A stretch of DNA of 64,000 nucleotides from Tritrichomonas musculus (Eukaryota; Parabasalia; Tritrichomonadida; Tritrichomonadidae). Position numbers and translations under genes: made by a program. Under the pieces are notes generated by a model. That model searched no databases. It was not told where the DNA came from and saw only the letters and a program-made list of their open reading frames with translations. Shown here in pieces: positions 18,382 to 28,752 of this stretch. Each line of letters begins with the position of its first letter. The first letter of the stretch is position 1. Where the stretch lies: NCBI GenBank assembly GCA_039105265.1, contig JAPFFF010000001.1:1798001-1862000 (forward strand). The letters are read 5' to 3'.

Positions 18382-20766
18382 ATGAATTCTAAGTTGTCGC
18401 CCAAAGAAAGGGCAAAGCTATTATTAAACGAACTGAGCATAGAAGAAAAGCTTGCTCAACTTAACTGTTATTTTCCCCGCAACTTTAGCTCAGCTGAATT
18501 AACAGATATGGAGCAAATTCATCCTTACGGCATCGGGCACATAACCTCGCTTGAACTTCGTTCAAAAAGAAGTTATAACGAAATAACTACTTTACTTCGC
18601 TCTTTTCAACAAAAAGCTATCGATCTAAGTCCGCATTCAATCCCTGCATTAATACATATGGAAGGCGTTAGCGGCCTTCTTTTAAAGGGTTCAACGTCTT
18701 TCCCCTCCGGCATTGCAAGGGGCGCCAGCTGGGACAGCGACCTTGAATATGAGATCGGCCAAACAGTTGGCGAACAGGCGGCTGCAGCAGGCATCTCCCA
18801 GATATTCGCGCCTGTTTTGGACGTAACAAGAGACAGTCGCTTCGGAAGGCAGTGCGAAAGCTACGGCGAAGAGCCAACCCTTGTTTCGCAAATGGGAACG
18901 GCTTATTCTAACGGTTTACAAAGCGTTAAAAGTGGGCTCAAACCGCAGGCGACAGCCAAGCACTTTTTGGGCTTTCATAAGTCAGAAGCTGGAGTCCATT
19001 CCGCGCACTGCATCATCTCGGAAAGGGAGCTGCGCGAAGTTTATGCAAAGCCGTTTCATTCAGCAATCCGCGACGGCAATTTAACGGGCATCATGCCGTG
19101 TTACAATTCAATCAACGGTGAACCAGTTTCGTGCTCCAAAGAAATCATGACGGACTTACTTCGTGGAGAACTCGGCTTCGACGGTATAACCGTTTCTGAT
19201 TACTGTGCCGTTTCAAATTTAAAGGACACACAAAAAGTTTGCGAAAGTTATACCGAAGCAGGCATCCGTGCAATTGAAGCTGGCATGGACGTTGAACTGC
19301 AATTCAAGCAGTGCTATAACGACGAACTGCTTGGAAAAGTTGACATTCAGCTTTTGGATTCCGCAGTAGAGCGTGTGCTTGAATTTAAGTTCCGTGCTGG
19401 ACTTTTTGAGAATCCTTTCGGTTTGAGCGAACAAGAGCTTCAAAAAGTGTTTTCTGACAAAAAGTGTGCCGAAGTGTCAAAAAAAAGCGCACGAGAAAGC
19501 ATCGTTCTTTTGAAAAACGACGGTGTGTTGCCCTTACAAAATAAACCGAAAAAAATAGCGGTTATCGGTTGGCACGCTGGAACCGTGCGTTCACAGTTCG
19601 GCGGGTATTCGCATTTCGGAATGGCCGAAGGATTGATTGGTGCAATGAGCATAATGGCGGGCGTTGCCGAAGGCGTCGAAAGGAAGGATAATTTTTACGA
19701 AGGTTCGCGCGTTGAAAGAGAAGATGAGTTTGTAAGTGATTTCGAAGAACTTGCGAAAGACTTCTATCCTGACATGAAGAGCTTGTTTGAAGAAATTGCC
19801 CTTAAATATCACGACAGTAACGTCGTCTATTCTTACGGTTATGATTACGCAGGCAACGACTGCTCAAGGCACGAAGAAGCATTGAAGGCTTGCCAAGGTG
19901 CAGACGTGATAATTATGACACTCGGCGGTAAAAATGGAGCCGGCATAACCTGTACGACAGCTGAAAATATGGATTCAACCAACATAAACCTGCCTTACTG
20001 CCAGGACGCATTTATTGAAAAGGCGGCAAAGCTCGGCATTCCAATGGTTGGCGTCCATTTAGACGGCAGACCTGTATCAAGCGATTCTGCAGACAAATAT
20101 TTGAACTCCATTATTGAAGGCTGGAACTTGTCCGAACACGGTGCTTCAGCAATTACTGAGGTCATCAGTGGAGAAGTCAATCCGAGCGGTAAGTTGCCTG
20201 TAACAATAGCACATTGCGCAGGGCAATGTCCTATATATCTTGGACATTATAATTCAACGTCGTATAACCGTTTTGACACACCTGAATATTTCAGGCGAAA
20301 TGCCGATACACCAATGGCGCCAAGATATCCGTTCGGACACGGGATTTCTTACACGCAGTTCGAATATTCGGACTTAAAGTTGTGCAATAAAAGTATTGCA
20401 CCCGATAAGGCGTTGGAAGTTGAATTTGTTGTTGCTAATACAGGAAGGTTGGACGGAGTGGAAATTGTTCAGATATACGTAAGCGATGTGTATTCGTCTT
20501 TGAGCCGTCCAATAACCGAACTTGTAGGCTTTAAAAGAATAGAACTCAAAAAGGGCGAGAAAAAGATAGTTTATTTTTCACTTGATTTGTCCCAACTTGC
20601 TTTCCTTGATAAGAAAATGAAGTGGAAGATTGAAAAAGGCGAGTTTATCATCATGATAGGAAGCTCTTCCGAAGATATACGGCTTAAAGAAACATTCATT
20701 GTTACTGATGATTTGTATATTGATGGTGCCAAAAGAAAGTTCTATCTTGACGTTAAGAATAAATAA
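18382..20766 (+). CDS. GH3 beta-glycosidase, recent bacterial-type acquisition
   Basis: An intact 794-residue glycoside hydrolase family 3 enzyme. Domains in order: an N-terminal TIM barrel (~1-320) with KHFLGFHKSEAG and the nucleophile motif DGITVSDYCAV, in which Asp273 is the predicted nucleophile; an alpha/beta sandwich (~360-600); and a C-terminal fibronectin-III-like domain (~650-790) with the typical VQIYVSD and ELVGFKRIEL motifs. GH3 enzymes remove terminal beta-glucosyl, xylosyl or related sugars. No signal peptide is evident, so it may act inside the cell on imported oligosaccharides. Base composition is foreign: the line 18721-18780 has 36 G or C of 60 and 20101-20160 has 27 of 60, against 8 of 60 at 20821-20880 just downstream. 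Codon use is equally unlike its neighbours. This points to recent lateral transfer from a bacterium, not yet ameliorated. The start ATG is preceded by AT-rich host-like DNA. Confidence 0.93.
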   Translation: MNSKLSPKERAKLLLNELSIEEKLAQLNCYFPRNFSSAELTDMEQIHPYGIGHITSLELRSKRSYNEITTLLRSFQQKAIDLSPHSIPALIHMEGVSGLLLKGSTSFPSGIARGASWDSDLEYEIGQTVGEQAAAAGISQIFAPVLDVTRDSRFGRQCESYGEEPTLVSQMGTAYSNGLQSVKSGLKPQATAKHFLGFHKSEAGVHSAHCIISERELREVYAKPFHSAIRDGNLTGIMPCYNSINGEPVSCSKEIMTDLLRGELGFDGITVSDYCAVSNLKDTQKVCESYTEAGIRAIEAGMDVELQFKQCYNDELLGKVDIQLLDSAVERVLEFKFRAGLFENPFGLSEQELQKVFSDKKCAEVSKKSARESIVLLKNDGVLPLQNKPKKIAVIGWHAGTVRSQFGGYSHFGMAEGLIGAMSIMAGVAEGVERKDNFYEGSRVEREDEFVSDFEELAKDFYPDMKSLFEEIALKYHDSNVVYSYGYDYAGNDCSRHEEALKACQGADVIIMTLGGKNGAGITCTTAENMDSTNINLPYCQDAFIEKAAKLGIPMVGVHLDGRPVSSDSADKYLNSIIEGWNLSEHGASAITEVISGEVNPSGKLPVTIAHCAGQCPIYLGHYNSTSYNRFDTPEYFRRNADTPMAPRYPFGHGISYTQFEYSDLKLCNKSIAPDKALEVEFVVANTGRLDGVEIVQIYVSDVYSSLSRPITELVGFKRIELKKGEKKIVYFSLDLSQLAFLDKKMKWKIEKGEFIIMIGSSSEDIRLKETFIVTDDLYIDGAKRKFYLDVKNK

Positions 20767-20940
20767 GAAAATTTTGACAGTTTAAAAATTAACCATAAAA
20801 ATAATGAATAAAATTACTTTATTAACTTTTAATTTTTATTTTATCTTTATCTAATAAAAGCTTGACAATTTAGAAAAAAAAATCTTATGATTTACTAGGC
20901 GAGAGTCATATCCTGGCACTATTAAATGAATTAAATAATA

Positions 20941-21085
20941 AACTGGTTTTCTTTTTTGCAAACAACTCAATTTTCAATTTATTCATTGAAAATCAATAAT
21001 TATTCATTTCAAAATTGAGTTGATCATTTTCATATTTCAATACTATTCAGAAAAATTGAGTTGTATGCAAAAATGACTCGCAGTT
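20941..21085. mobile_element. Foldback MITE, TA-flanked, ends AACTG
   Basis: A 145-bp element with ~34-bp imperfect terminal inverted repeats: left AACTGGTTTTCTTTTTTGCA onward, and right arm about 21052-21085, whose complement begins AACTGCGAGTCATTTTTGCA. The arms share the inner block ACAACTCAATTTT. TA dinucleotides flank it at 20939-20940 and 21086-21087, as expected for a Tc1/mariner-type target duplication. A second internal palindrome sits between the arms. There is no coding capacity. It shares its outer AACTG and TA flanks with the element at 61310-61422. Confidence 0.65.
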
Positions 21086-21131
21086 TATGTTTTTTTTTTT
21101 TTTTGTAAAAAATTATATGTTGTTAAGTAGT

Positions 21132-22310
21132 TTATTCAAGAATACCTTCTGGTTTTAAATGGAACTGCTCATATGACTTTGATCTATTTAATTGTGATAG
21201 GTTTGTCATAATAGCTGAAATACGAGCTTCATTTTTGACAAACAAATCTTTTCTAGCAACTTCACTCTTAACTTTAGATAATTCATGTTGCTCTTCCAGT
21301 TTTTCCTTAATTTGGACGAAAATTTGAGTATCTTTGAAAGTATCCATGAATTCCTTAATTTGGAATCAAAAACGCCTTGATTTAGCACTGACACTGGATC
21401 ATCAGAAACAGTTGAATCAGTAGCCACGAATCCTCTAATGAATGATTCCAATAAAGGAAAGAAAGGTTTTTCAATTAAACGAACGAAATCTTTAATAAAT
21501 GAATCATTTAGAATGCATTTTGTATGAACGAAATATTGAAAACACTGAGGATAAATTGAATGGTCGGCATTTTGAATGAACTCTGATTTTAATCCAATTC
21601 TTTCAGGAATTTGAATTTCCTTCAGTTTAGCATCATATAACCTTTCGGCATTTTTAGTCAAAGTCTTTAAATAAGGAAAACTATTAATTAGTCTAGCAGC
21701 TTCACTACTATAATCAACAGTTATATTATCTAAATTAATGTCAACATCATCATTTTGACATTTTTGATTATAATCAATTATATTGTTGATTAATTATATT
21801 ATCATCTTTCAGAGGAAAACAAGGAAATATATTACCATAATTAATGTTAATTCTTTTAATCAAATTTGTCAAAGCAATTACAAAGAAAGAAGTTTTATTG
21901 AAATCGTCAGAAATGAAAGAAATTTTTTTTTTTCTCAAATCATGCAGAAAAACAACTTAACAATGTTTGTAAGAGAAAGAAAAGAAAAAAGTGTTTGAAG
22001 TGTTGGATAAAGCAAATAATCAGTTTGAATATTTTTTTTTAAATCTTTGTTTGAATAGTATTCAAAAAGTTTTGGAAGCAAAAAATTCATTGATTCTGCA
22101 GATTGTGAAAGAGCAACGTAATCTTTATCTCTTGCATGCAAATATACAATACAATCACCTTCTTGATTTTTAAGATTTAAAGGTACTAAATTATCATCAA
22201 AATTATTTTGTAATCCAGTTTGATCAATGATCGAATCGACAACATCAGTTAAAAATGTGAAATGTGAAGCTATATCAGGATCATCACTAACAAATCAAAC
22301 GTAAAATGGA
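21132..22310 (-). pseudogene. Decayed DENN-domain-like gene
   Basis: Minus-strand coding-like segments lie in more than one frame. The upstream part (about 22310-21935) reads SDDPDIASHFTFL, then VPLNLKNQEGDCIVYLHARD and MNFLLPKLFEYY. The middle part (21661-21340) reads ERIGLKSEFIQNADHSIYPQ to VFDSKLRN. The end (21347-21132) reads MDTFKDTQIFVQIKEKLEEQ and finishes KPEGILE. The order and flavour resemble the DENN/dDENN portion of Rab-exchange factors: acidic strand, PLNL and LLPKL blocks, then an F-x-x-T-Q-x-F helix. The frame changes near 21345 and is also lost between about 21660 and 21935, so I treat it as a pseudogene with at least two breaks. The family assignment is by eye and tentative. 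Confidence 0.5.
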
Positions 22311-22527
22311 TAGGATTGCTAACACTTTCAATTCAATTTAAAAATATATATTAATTTTAAAGCACATATGTACTTTGAGAAGAAAGTTTTTTTTTTATTA
22401 TATTAACTGCATTTTAAATGATTTCCAATCTTTAAAAGGAAAACATTTTTTTATTGAAAGAATATCAATGACGAACACCACCGTGATACAAATCTTTTTC
22501 ACCAGAACCAAACAACTTTCTTCTTCA

Positions 22528-23883
22528 TTATAAATCTTTTTCACTGCATGCAAACTTCATGTATCCAACGAAGTGGATGTCATGATTCAAGTGATTTTTG
22601 ATTGCGCATGTTTCACATAACTTTTTATTTCCTGACTTATCGCATTTGTAGCACGTGTAGCAGGCCGAAACATCGTCAGGTTCGAGGTCAAGCCTGTCGC
22701 AATTTGTCCGATAATTATGCAGCAGCGGGGATAGCATCATGATGCATTTGCTTGAATTTTGGCAAGTGCAGCAAAACTCTTTCATTCCATTAAATACAAT
22801 TGAATGGTTTACATGACAGTTAATTGCGCAAGCTTCACAAATACCAGACAATCCACACGTTTCACAGTTGTACATTCTCTGCACTAACGGCTTGTCTATC
22901 TGGCCAACCTTCAACTTTGTGCAACGGACCAAATAGCTACTGTTTTGATCACCGATTATTTTGCACTTTCCATTGTCATTCCCGCCGCAATCACAGTAGC
23001 AACTTTCGTGGACGCCGTCATACACCACATCGTGTCCTTTATGGCAATAATGCGCGCACGCAGAGCAGCATCCAAGATCACCAACTAGGCCGCATGTCCT
23101 GCAGTGGTACCAGGGCTGCCTGATGAACTTTTCACCAGAGAAAAGAAACGTGCAAATCGGCTTACGAGTCGAAATTTGACAGTCACTCATATCGAGACAA
23201 CGACAGTGCTTCCCTTTCACTCTGTCGAAGTAGCGGAGGTTGTGGCCGTGGTGGCACATGATTGCACAGCCCTGGCAGATGTAGGAATCACCAGTGATGT
23301 CGCAGTCATCGCACTGATACATCGGCTGCTCAATCTGGTTTCCAAATGATGTTTCAAACGAACAGCGAAGAGACGAAGTGTCACGAAGAATGCTCTTGCA
23401 AGGGCAAATGTCGGGGCAATCACAGAATGAGCTTGTTGACTCAACAAAACGGGAAACATCGTGACCTTTGTGGCATTTTTGAACGCAGACTTCGCAAATG
23501 CCCGAATTTCCGATGATGCTGCATGTTTTGCAGTGGTAAAATTTTTGTTTGATGTATCTATTACCGCTAGCATTGTATGTGCAGATGTGGTCGACCTTGG
23601 GAATGAGTTTGTTCGGCTGGGGAGGGGGAGGGTTGAGAATTGTTGGTATTAATTTTTGATGATCTAGCGTATCCAGAATTTGAAGAACTATAATGTTTCG
23701 AACTGGGTTTGAAATCTCATGATGACAAAATGGGCACTCGTGGAGCTTTGAAATGCAGGTTTCGCATATCGTATGTCCGCATCCTGGAATGATCATCGGT
23801 GCTCGTAATGGAGGAAGCATGGCTAGACAGCACAAAGGGCATTGAAGATTATCGAGAAGTGTTTCAAATGAATCCTTATCCAT
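22528..23883 (-). CDS. RING finger protein with five UBR-box-like zinc repeats
   Basis: 451 residues, extremely Cys/His-rich. The N-terminus is a C3HC4 RING: C15-x2-C18, C35-x-H37-x2-C40-x2-C43, C50-x2-C53. Five tandem zinc modules of about 65 residues follow (from roughly residue 100 to the end). Each is built on the pattern YxCxxCxxxG...ICxxCxxxCHxGH, usually with a C-terminal C-x-C pair; the second to fifth copies vary and the last is the most degenerate. This is the layout of UBR boxes, which in N-recognin E3 ligases bind destabilising N-terminal residues. RING plus UBR modules suggests a ubiquitin ligase that reads protein N-termini, but multiple UBR boxes in one small protein is not the standard architecture. 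An initiator-like TCATATA lies a few bases upstream of the ATG. Confidence 0.85.
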   Translation of the reverse strand: MDKDSFETLLDNLQCPLCCLAMLPPLRAPMIIPGCGHTICETCISKLHECPFCHHEISNPVRNIIVLQILDTLDHQKLIPTILNPPPPQPNKLIPKVDHICTYNASGNRYIKQKFYHCKTCSIIGNSGICEVCVQKCHKGHDVSRFVESTSSFCDCPDICPCKSILRDTSSLRCSFETSFGNQIEQPMYQCDDCDITGDSYICQGCAIMCHHGHNLRYFDRVKGKHCRCLDMSDCQISTRKPICTFLFSGEKFIRQPWYHCRTCGLVGDLGCCSACAHYCHKGHDVVYDGVHESCYCDCGGNDNGKCKIIGDQNSSYLVRCTKLKVGQIDKPLVQRMYNCETCGLSGICEACAINCHVNHSIVFNGMKEFCCTCQNSSKCIMMLSPLLHNYRTNCDRLDLEPDDVSACYTCYKCDKSGNKKLCETCAIKNHLNHDIHFVGYMKFACSEKDL

Positions 23884-23889
23884 TTTTTT

Positions 23890-23896
23890 TATATGA
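23890..23896 (-). promoter_or_regulatory. Initiator-like TCATATA before the RING/UBR gene
   Basis: On the minus strand TCATATA sits 6 bases before the ATG. It fits the trichomonad initiator TCA-Y-(T/A), in which transcription starts at the A. A very short 5' leader is expected in this group. Confidence 0.45.
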
Positions 23897-24133
23897 CAAA
23901 TTTTTTACAATTTTGAATTAATTCATTAATTAGAATTAAATGTTGGTTTTAGAAATATATTTAAAATTAATCATAAAACAATGATAACTTTTAGATAAAA
24001 TAAATATTTAACAAAATAATAACAGTAATTAATATGACTAATATATGAAATATATGTCGGTATTTATATTTTTATATTTGACCATATAATATTCAAATAT
24101 TTAACAATTTTTCTCAAAATTTAGATTTTCTGT

Positions 24134-24140
24134 TCATTTC
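24134..24140 (+). promoter_or_regulatory. Initiator-like TCATTTC before the Sel1-repeat kinase gene
   Basis: TCATTTC lies 15 bases upstream of the ATG at 24156 and matches the trichomonad initiator consensus. This supports the chosen start. Confidence 0.5.
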
Positions 24141-24155
24141 GATAAAAATATTTAA

Positions 24156-27100
24156 ATGCAAGAACCAATTCTAGAAATAGTCCAACTTTTGAAAAAAGAA
24201 AAGATTCAAATTAATAATAAATCCTTAAATAAAATCTTAAAAAACTTTAGTTTTTTGCATGTTTCAGAAAATTTGATTATTCAAGAAGAAAATAATAATA
24301 TTGTACAAAATATAAAAGATTCTAAATTATTAGTATTTGACAAAACTGATGATGGAAATTATTGGATTATTTGTTTCAAAAATACAATTATTATTACATA
24401 TCAATCAAATCTTTTCTATCTCAATGAACTTTTTTCTCAAAATTTAAATCTAAAAATATGTTATTTATCACAAATAAAAGAAATTTCTTCTGATAAAAAT
24501 CCTTATTTACTACAGTTCAAAGAAACTATTTGCAAATCAGATGAAATCCAAGCATTTGAAGCACATTTTTCTCTTCAAAATTCATTAAAATCATCAATAA
24601 ACAAAGAATGGTGTAAAATAAAAAAATGTATCTCAGCATTTTTAATAAAGCAGAGCTATTTATCAATCAGTAATAGCAGAATCAACGATTTTTACAACAA
24701 TAAAGACGAACCAATAAAAGAAAAAGATATAAATGAAGATGATTGCATCACTTTAAGAAATATCGGAATTGGTTCTGTGTTTCGAGTTGATTTGATCTAT
24801 CATATTAACAAAGGAAAACTTTATGCAAAAAAAGTTCAACATATACCGAGTTCTGAAATGCCGAAGCTCTTTTTTAGAGAAATTAATAACTACATGAATA
24901 TAAAGCATCCATTTTTACCAATGTTTTATTGTTCAAATGAAGTCAAGCATTATTATATCATTGAATTTATAAATGGCAAAACATTGTCAAATATAAATGA
25001 ATTAAATCTCACTGAAAATGAAAAAATGACAATATTATTCGAGATTATGATTACAATTGATTACTTGCATCATAAAAAATATGTCATTCGTGATTTGAAG
25101 CCGAATAATGTAATGATTGATGAAAGCAAAACTGCTGTTATTATTGATTTTGATCGAATGATTAATTTGAATGATATTTCAGATAATCAAATTTATACAT
25201 CTGATTTCCAGTCTTATTACACGGCAAACGAGCTCAAAGAAGGCAATTTTTCGTATGAAAAATGCGATATTTACTCGTTTGGAATGCTTCTATGTTACAT
25301 AATGACAGAAAAAGTGCCAAATGATCCCGAGTCGATTAAATACAATGATTTATCAGATATGTGTAAAATGTGCATTGACAAAATACCAGAAAAGAGGCCA
25401 ACATTAAGCAACTTAATAATTGAATTTTTCATTAATCATTATAATCAAATTCAATTTAAAAATTATTTTGAAATTGACGAAGATTATTTAAATTCAATCT
25501 ATGAAAAAGAAACGATTCAAACAATGAAAAATCTTGTCCAAAATCCAAATGATCCAGAAACTCAACTTGGCCTTGGTTTTATTTATTCACAAGGCAAATA
25601 TGTTAGGAAGGATCTGAATAAAGCATTCAATTATTTTGAGCTGGCTGCAAATCAAAATTTAGATTGTGCAAAATTAATCTTCAATATTATTTCTTCACAG
25701 AATATGTATGTCATTAATGATATCAATAAAGCAATTAATTATTTAATTGCAATTGCAGATCATGATAATGTCTTTGCACAATTTGTAATTGGAAGAGTTT
25801 ATACTGATGCTCAATATGTTTCTCCTGATTTTAATAAAGCATTTCATTATCTTTCACTTTCTGCAAATCAAGGTGAAATTGAAGCACAACTTTATTTGGG
25901 CGACATTTTTATAAACAGAATATTTGGAATTCGCGATGTTAATAAAGCCATTTATTACTATGGACTAGCAGCAAATCAAAATGATGCAGATGCACTTTCT
26001 TATCTGGGTGATATTTATTTCCACAAGGAATTTGGAATTCAAGATGTTAATAAAGGTTTGAGTTATTATAATCAAGCTGCAAATTTAAAGTCGGTAATTG
26101 CATTACATCAACTTGGCAACATTTATTATGCTGGTTTAAATGTTAAGCGAGATATAAATAAAGCAATTGAATATTATACACTTGCTTCAAATCTTAACTC
26201 CGCAACGTCTCAATGCCAGTTGGGAATGATTTATGAGAAAGGAGTATTTATTGAAAAAGATATGAAAAAAGCAATATATTATTACACACTTGCTGCAGAT
26301 CAAAATTCCTCCATCGCTCAATATCAACTTGGTCTAATTTATGAAGAAGGACAATATGTAAAGCTTGATTTGCAGAAAGCGATTCATTATTATGAACTTG
26401 CGTCAAAATCCAATGTGGATGCTCAATTTCATCTTGGTAGAATATATCATTTGATTGAAATAGATTATAATAAAGCCATTTATTATTATAAGCTTGCTGT
26501 TAATCAAAATCATCAGCAAGCACAATTTAATCTTGCTTCAATTTATTATAATATTCGCGATTATCAAAATGCTATATATTATTATCAATTATCTGCAGCA
26601 CAAAATAATTGCTTTGCACAATATAACATTGGTGTAATGTATCTTGAAGGAATATATACAAAAAAGGATGTTAACAAAGCAATTAAATATTTTGAACTTT
26701 CAGCGAATCAAAATTTTGTTGAATCGATTTTTAAGCTTTTTACAATTTATGCAGAAGGTAAAGATGTTCCACAAAACATCAACAAGGCTGTTAATTATTT
26801 AGAACTAGCTTCAAAATTAAATGATCCTCGAGCACAATTTAATCTTGGTTTTATGTATCATGAAGGAAGATTAACAACAAGAGATATTAACAAAGCAATT
26901 TTCTATTATAACTTAGCAGCAAATCAAAACTATTGTTATGCTATTTATAATCTTGCTGTTTTATATTTTGAAGGGAAATATGTTGAAAAGGACATAAATA
27001 AAACTTTTAATTATTTAAAGAAGATTGATTTTGATAAAAATGCACAATATATTTTAGGCATTATTTACTCCAGACCACAATTTGGTAAATTCAATATCAA

Positions 27101-27995
27101 CGAAGCTATTCGTTATTACACTCTTTCTGCAAATCAAAATTATCCACAAGCACAATATTTTTTGAGTGAGATTTATTCAAAAAGTCAATATGGAAAGATA
27201 GATTATGATAAATCTATTTATTATTTAACACGCTCATCGAATCTGAATTTCAGAGAAGCACAATTTAAACTAGGCCTTTATTATTATGAAGGTAAACATG
27301 TTCAAAGGAATATCAATAAAGGTATTTTATTAATGACTCTTTCAGCAAAACAATTACATGTAGATGCCAACTTTGTTCTAGGTTTTTTATATCAAGAAGG
27401 AAAATATATTAATAGAGATATGGATAAAGCAATTGGATTTTATAAAGAAGCATCATCGTTTAATAATCAATATGCAAAAAATAATCTGGGTTTTATTTAT
27501 CGAAAGAAAAACAATTTGAGCTATTCAATTGAATTGTTTAAAGAGGCAATCCGTCAAAATAATGATGTTTTGGCAAGTTATAATTTGGCTAACATTTATT
27601 TTTATACGGAGATCATTCAAGATCAAATTAACAAATCAATTGATCTTTTAATTTTTCCATCAAAATGTAATTTTTATCCAGCACAATTGTTACTTTCAAT
27701 TATACTGATTAAGAAAGTCGGATATGACATCGAAGAAATTAAGAAAGAAATTAATAAAAATGTAAAATTAATCGATGTTTCAACTATAATCATTGAAGTC
27801 ATTCAGAGCATTAAATTAAATACTGATTCACAGTATGATTTTTATTTTACTGAATTAAATAGAATTTATTTTTTGTACAATTATTTATGTGATCCGATTG
27901 AATCATTCAATTTATATGAGCGAAAACAATCAAATAAATTGAATCTCAAAGATATCAATTCTGAATTTTACAAAGGATTTGATATTTATCTTTAA
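24156..27995 (+). CDS. Protein kinase with long Sel1-like repeat array
   Basis: 1279 residues. Residues 1-200 are an unrecognised N-terminal region. A kinase domain spans about 195-435: a glycine-rich loop GIGSVFRV, the lysine motif YAKKV (Lys225/226), the catalytic loop VIRDLKPNN with Asp313 and Asn318, and a metal-binding motif that reads DFD (331-333) instead of DFG. The lobe ends with RPT around residue 410. The key catalytic residues are present, so activity is plausible. From about residue 468 to 1180 there are roughly twenty Sel1-like repeats of ~36 residues (patterns such as AQYQLGLIYEEGQYV and DINKAIYYYKLAA), forming a solenoid for protein-protein contacts. The last ~90 residues (from EEIKKEINKNVKLID) are copied twice downstream, at 30644 and 34297, as part of a tandem duplication. 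TKL-type kinases with Sel1 arrays are expanded in trichomonads. Confidence 0.9.
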   Translation: MQEPILEIVQLLKKEKIQINNKSLNKILKNFSFLHVSENLIIQEENNNIVQNIKDSKLLVFDKTDDGNYWIICFKNTIIITYQSNLFYLNELFSQNLNLKICYLSQIKEISSDKNPYLLQFKETICKSDEIQAFEAHFSLQNSLKSSINKEWCKIKKCISAFLIKQSYLSISNSRINDFYNNKDEPIKEKDINEDDCITLRNIGIGSVFRVDLIYHINKGKLYAKKVQHIPSSEMPKLFFREINNYMNIKHPFLPMFYCSNEVKHYYIIEFINGKTLSNINELNLTENEKMTILFEIMITIDYLHHKKYVIRDLKPNNVMIDESKTAVIIDFDRMINLNDISDNQIYTSDFQSYYTANELKEGNFSYEKCDIYSFGMLLCYIMTEKVPNDPESIKYNDLSDMCKMCIDKIPEKRPTLSNLIIEFFINHYNQIQFKNYFEIDEDYLNSIYEKETIQTMKNLVQNPNDPETQLGLGFIYSQGKYVRKDLNKAFNYFELAANQNLDCAKLIFNIISSQNMYVINDINKAINYLIAIADHDNVFAQFVIGRVYTDAQYVSPDFNKAFHYLSLSANQGEIEAQLYLGDIFINRIFGIRDVNKAIYYYGLAANQNDADALSYLGDIYFHKEFGIQDVNKGLSYYNQAANLKSVIALHQLGNIYYAGLNVKRDINKAIEYYTLASNLNSATSQCQLGMIYEKGVFIEKDMKKAIYYYTLAADQNSSIAQYQLGLIYEEGQYVKLDLQKAIHYYELASKSNVDAQFHLGRIYHLIEIDYNKAIYYYKLAVNQNHQQAQFNLASIYYNIRDYQNAIYYYQLSAAQNNCFAQYNIGVMYLEGIYTKKDVNKAIKYFELSANQNFVESIFKLFTIYAEGKDVPQNINKAVNYLELASKLNDPRAQFNLGFMYHEGRLTTRDINKAIFYYNLAANQNYCYAIYNLAVLYFEGKYVEKDINKTFNYLKKIDFDKNAQYILGIIYSRPQFGKFNINEAIRYYTLSANQNYPQAQYFLSEIYSKSQYGKIDYDKSIYYLTRSSNLNFREAQFKLGLYYYEGKHVQRNINKGILLMTLSAKQLHVDANFVLGFLYQEGKYINRDMDKAIGFYKEASSFNNQYAKNNLGFIYRKKNNLSYSIELFKEAIRQNNDVLASYNLANIYFYTEIIQDQINKSIDLLIFPSKCNFYPAQLLLSIILIKKVGYDIEEIKKEINKNVKLIDVSTIIIEVIQSIKLNTDSQYDFYFTELNRIYFLYNYLCDPIESFNLYERKQSNKLNLKDINSEFYKGFDIYL

Positions 27996-28140
27996 TCTAT
28001 GCAAATGCAATTTGATAGAGGAAACTTAAAGGACAAATAAACTGTATCACAAACTTAGTCTTTTTTTACGCAATTCCTTCTCATGGTTACTTCAGATAAT
28101 TCTTTTAGAACGGTTATAAGGTCAAAAATACTTTGAAAAC

Positions 28141-28735
28141 TCACCATATTTTTTTCCATGATATCAAATAAAAGCACGAAATATCAAAAAATAAAATTTA
28201 CAGCTTTTTTATCAATTTAAGAATAATGATAATTCACCATTATTTTTTCCATGATATCAAATAAAAGTATGACATATCAAAAAGTGAAATTTAAAGCTTT
28301 TTTATCAATTTAAGAATAATGATAATTCACCATTATTTTTTCCATGATTTCAAATAAAAGTATGACATATCAAAAAGTGAAATTTAAAGCTTTTTTATCA
28401 ATTTAAGAATAATGATAATTCACCATTATTTTTTCCATGATTTCAAATAAAAGCACGAAATATCAAAAAAATAAAATTTACAGCTTTTTTATCAATTTAA
28501 GAATAATGATAATTCACCAATATTTTTTCCATGATTTCAAATAAAAGTATGACATATCAAAAAGTGAAATTTAAAGCTTTTTTATCAATTTAAGAATAAT
28601 GATAATTCACCATTATTTTTTCCATGATATCAAATAAAAGTATGACATATCAAAAAGTGAAATTTAAAGCTTTTTATCAATTTAAGAATAATGATAATTC
28701 ACCATTATTTTTTCCCCAATGATATCAAATATGAC
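28141..28735. repeat. 93-bp minisatellite, about 6 copies
   Basis: Direct tandem repeats with a 92-94 bp period, each containing TTCACCATTATTTTTTCCAT, then GATATCAAATAAAAGTATGA, then an AAGCTTTTTTATCAATTTAA block. Repeat starts fall at about 28141, 28234, 28327, 28420, 28514, 28607 and 28699 (the last truncated). Two sub-types alternate (AAAAGCACGAAAT and AAAAGTATGACAT). The array abuts the promoter of the pseudokinase gene. Confidence 0.9.
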
Positions 28736-28752
28736 AAATTTTAAAATTGACT

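Noticed and set aside
22824-23652. Several plus- and minus-strand open frames over the RING/UBR gene
   Set aside because: They arise from the Cys/His-rich coding sequence in other frames and show no coherent domain.
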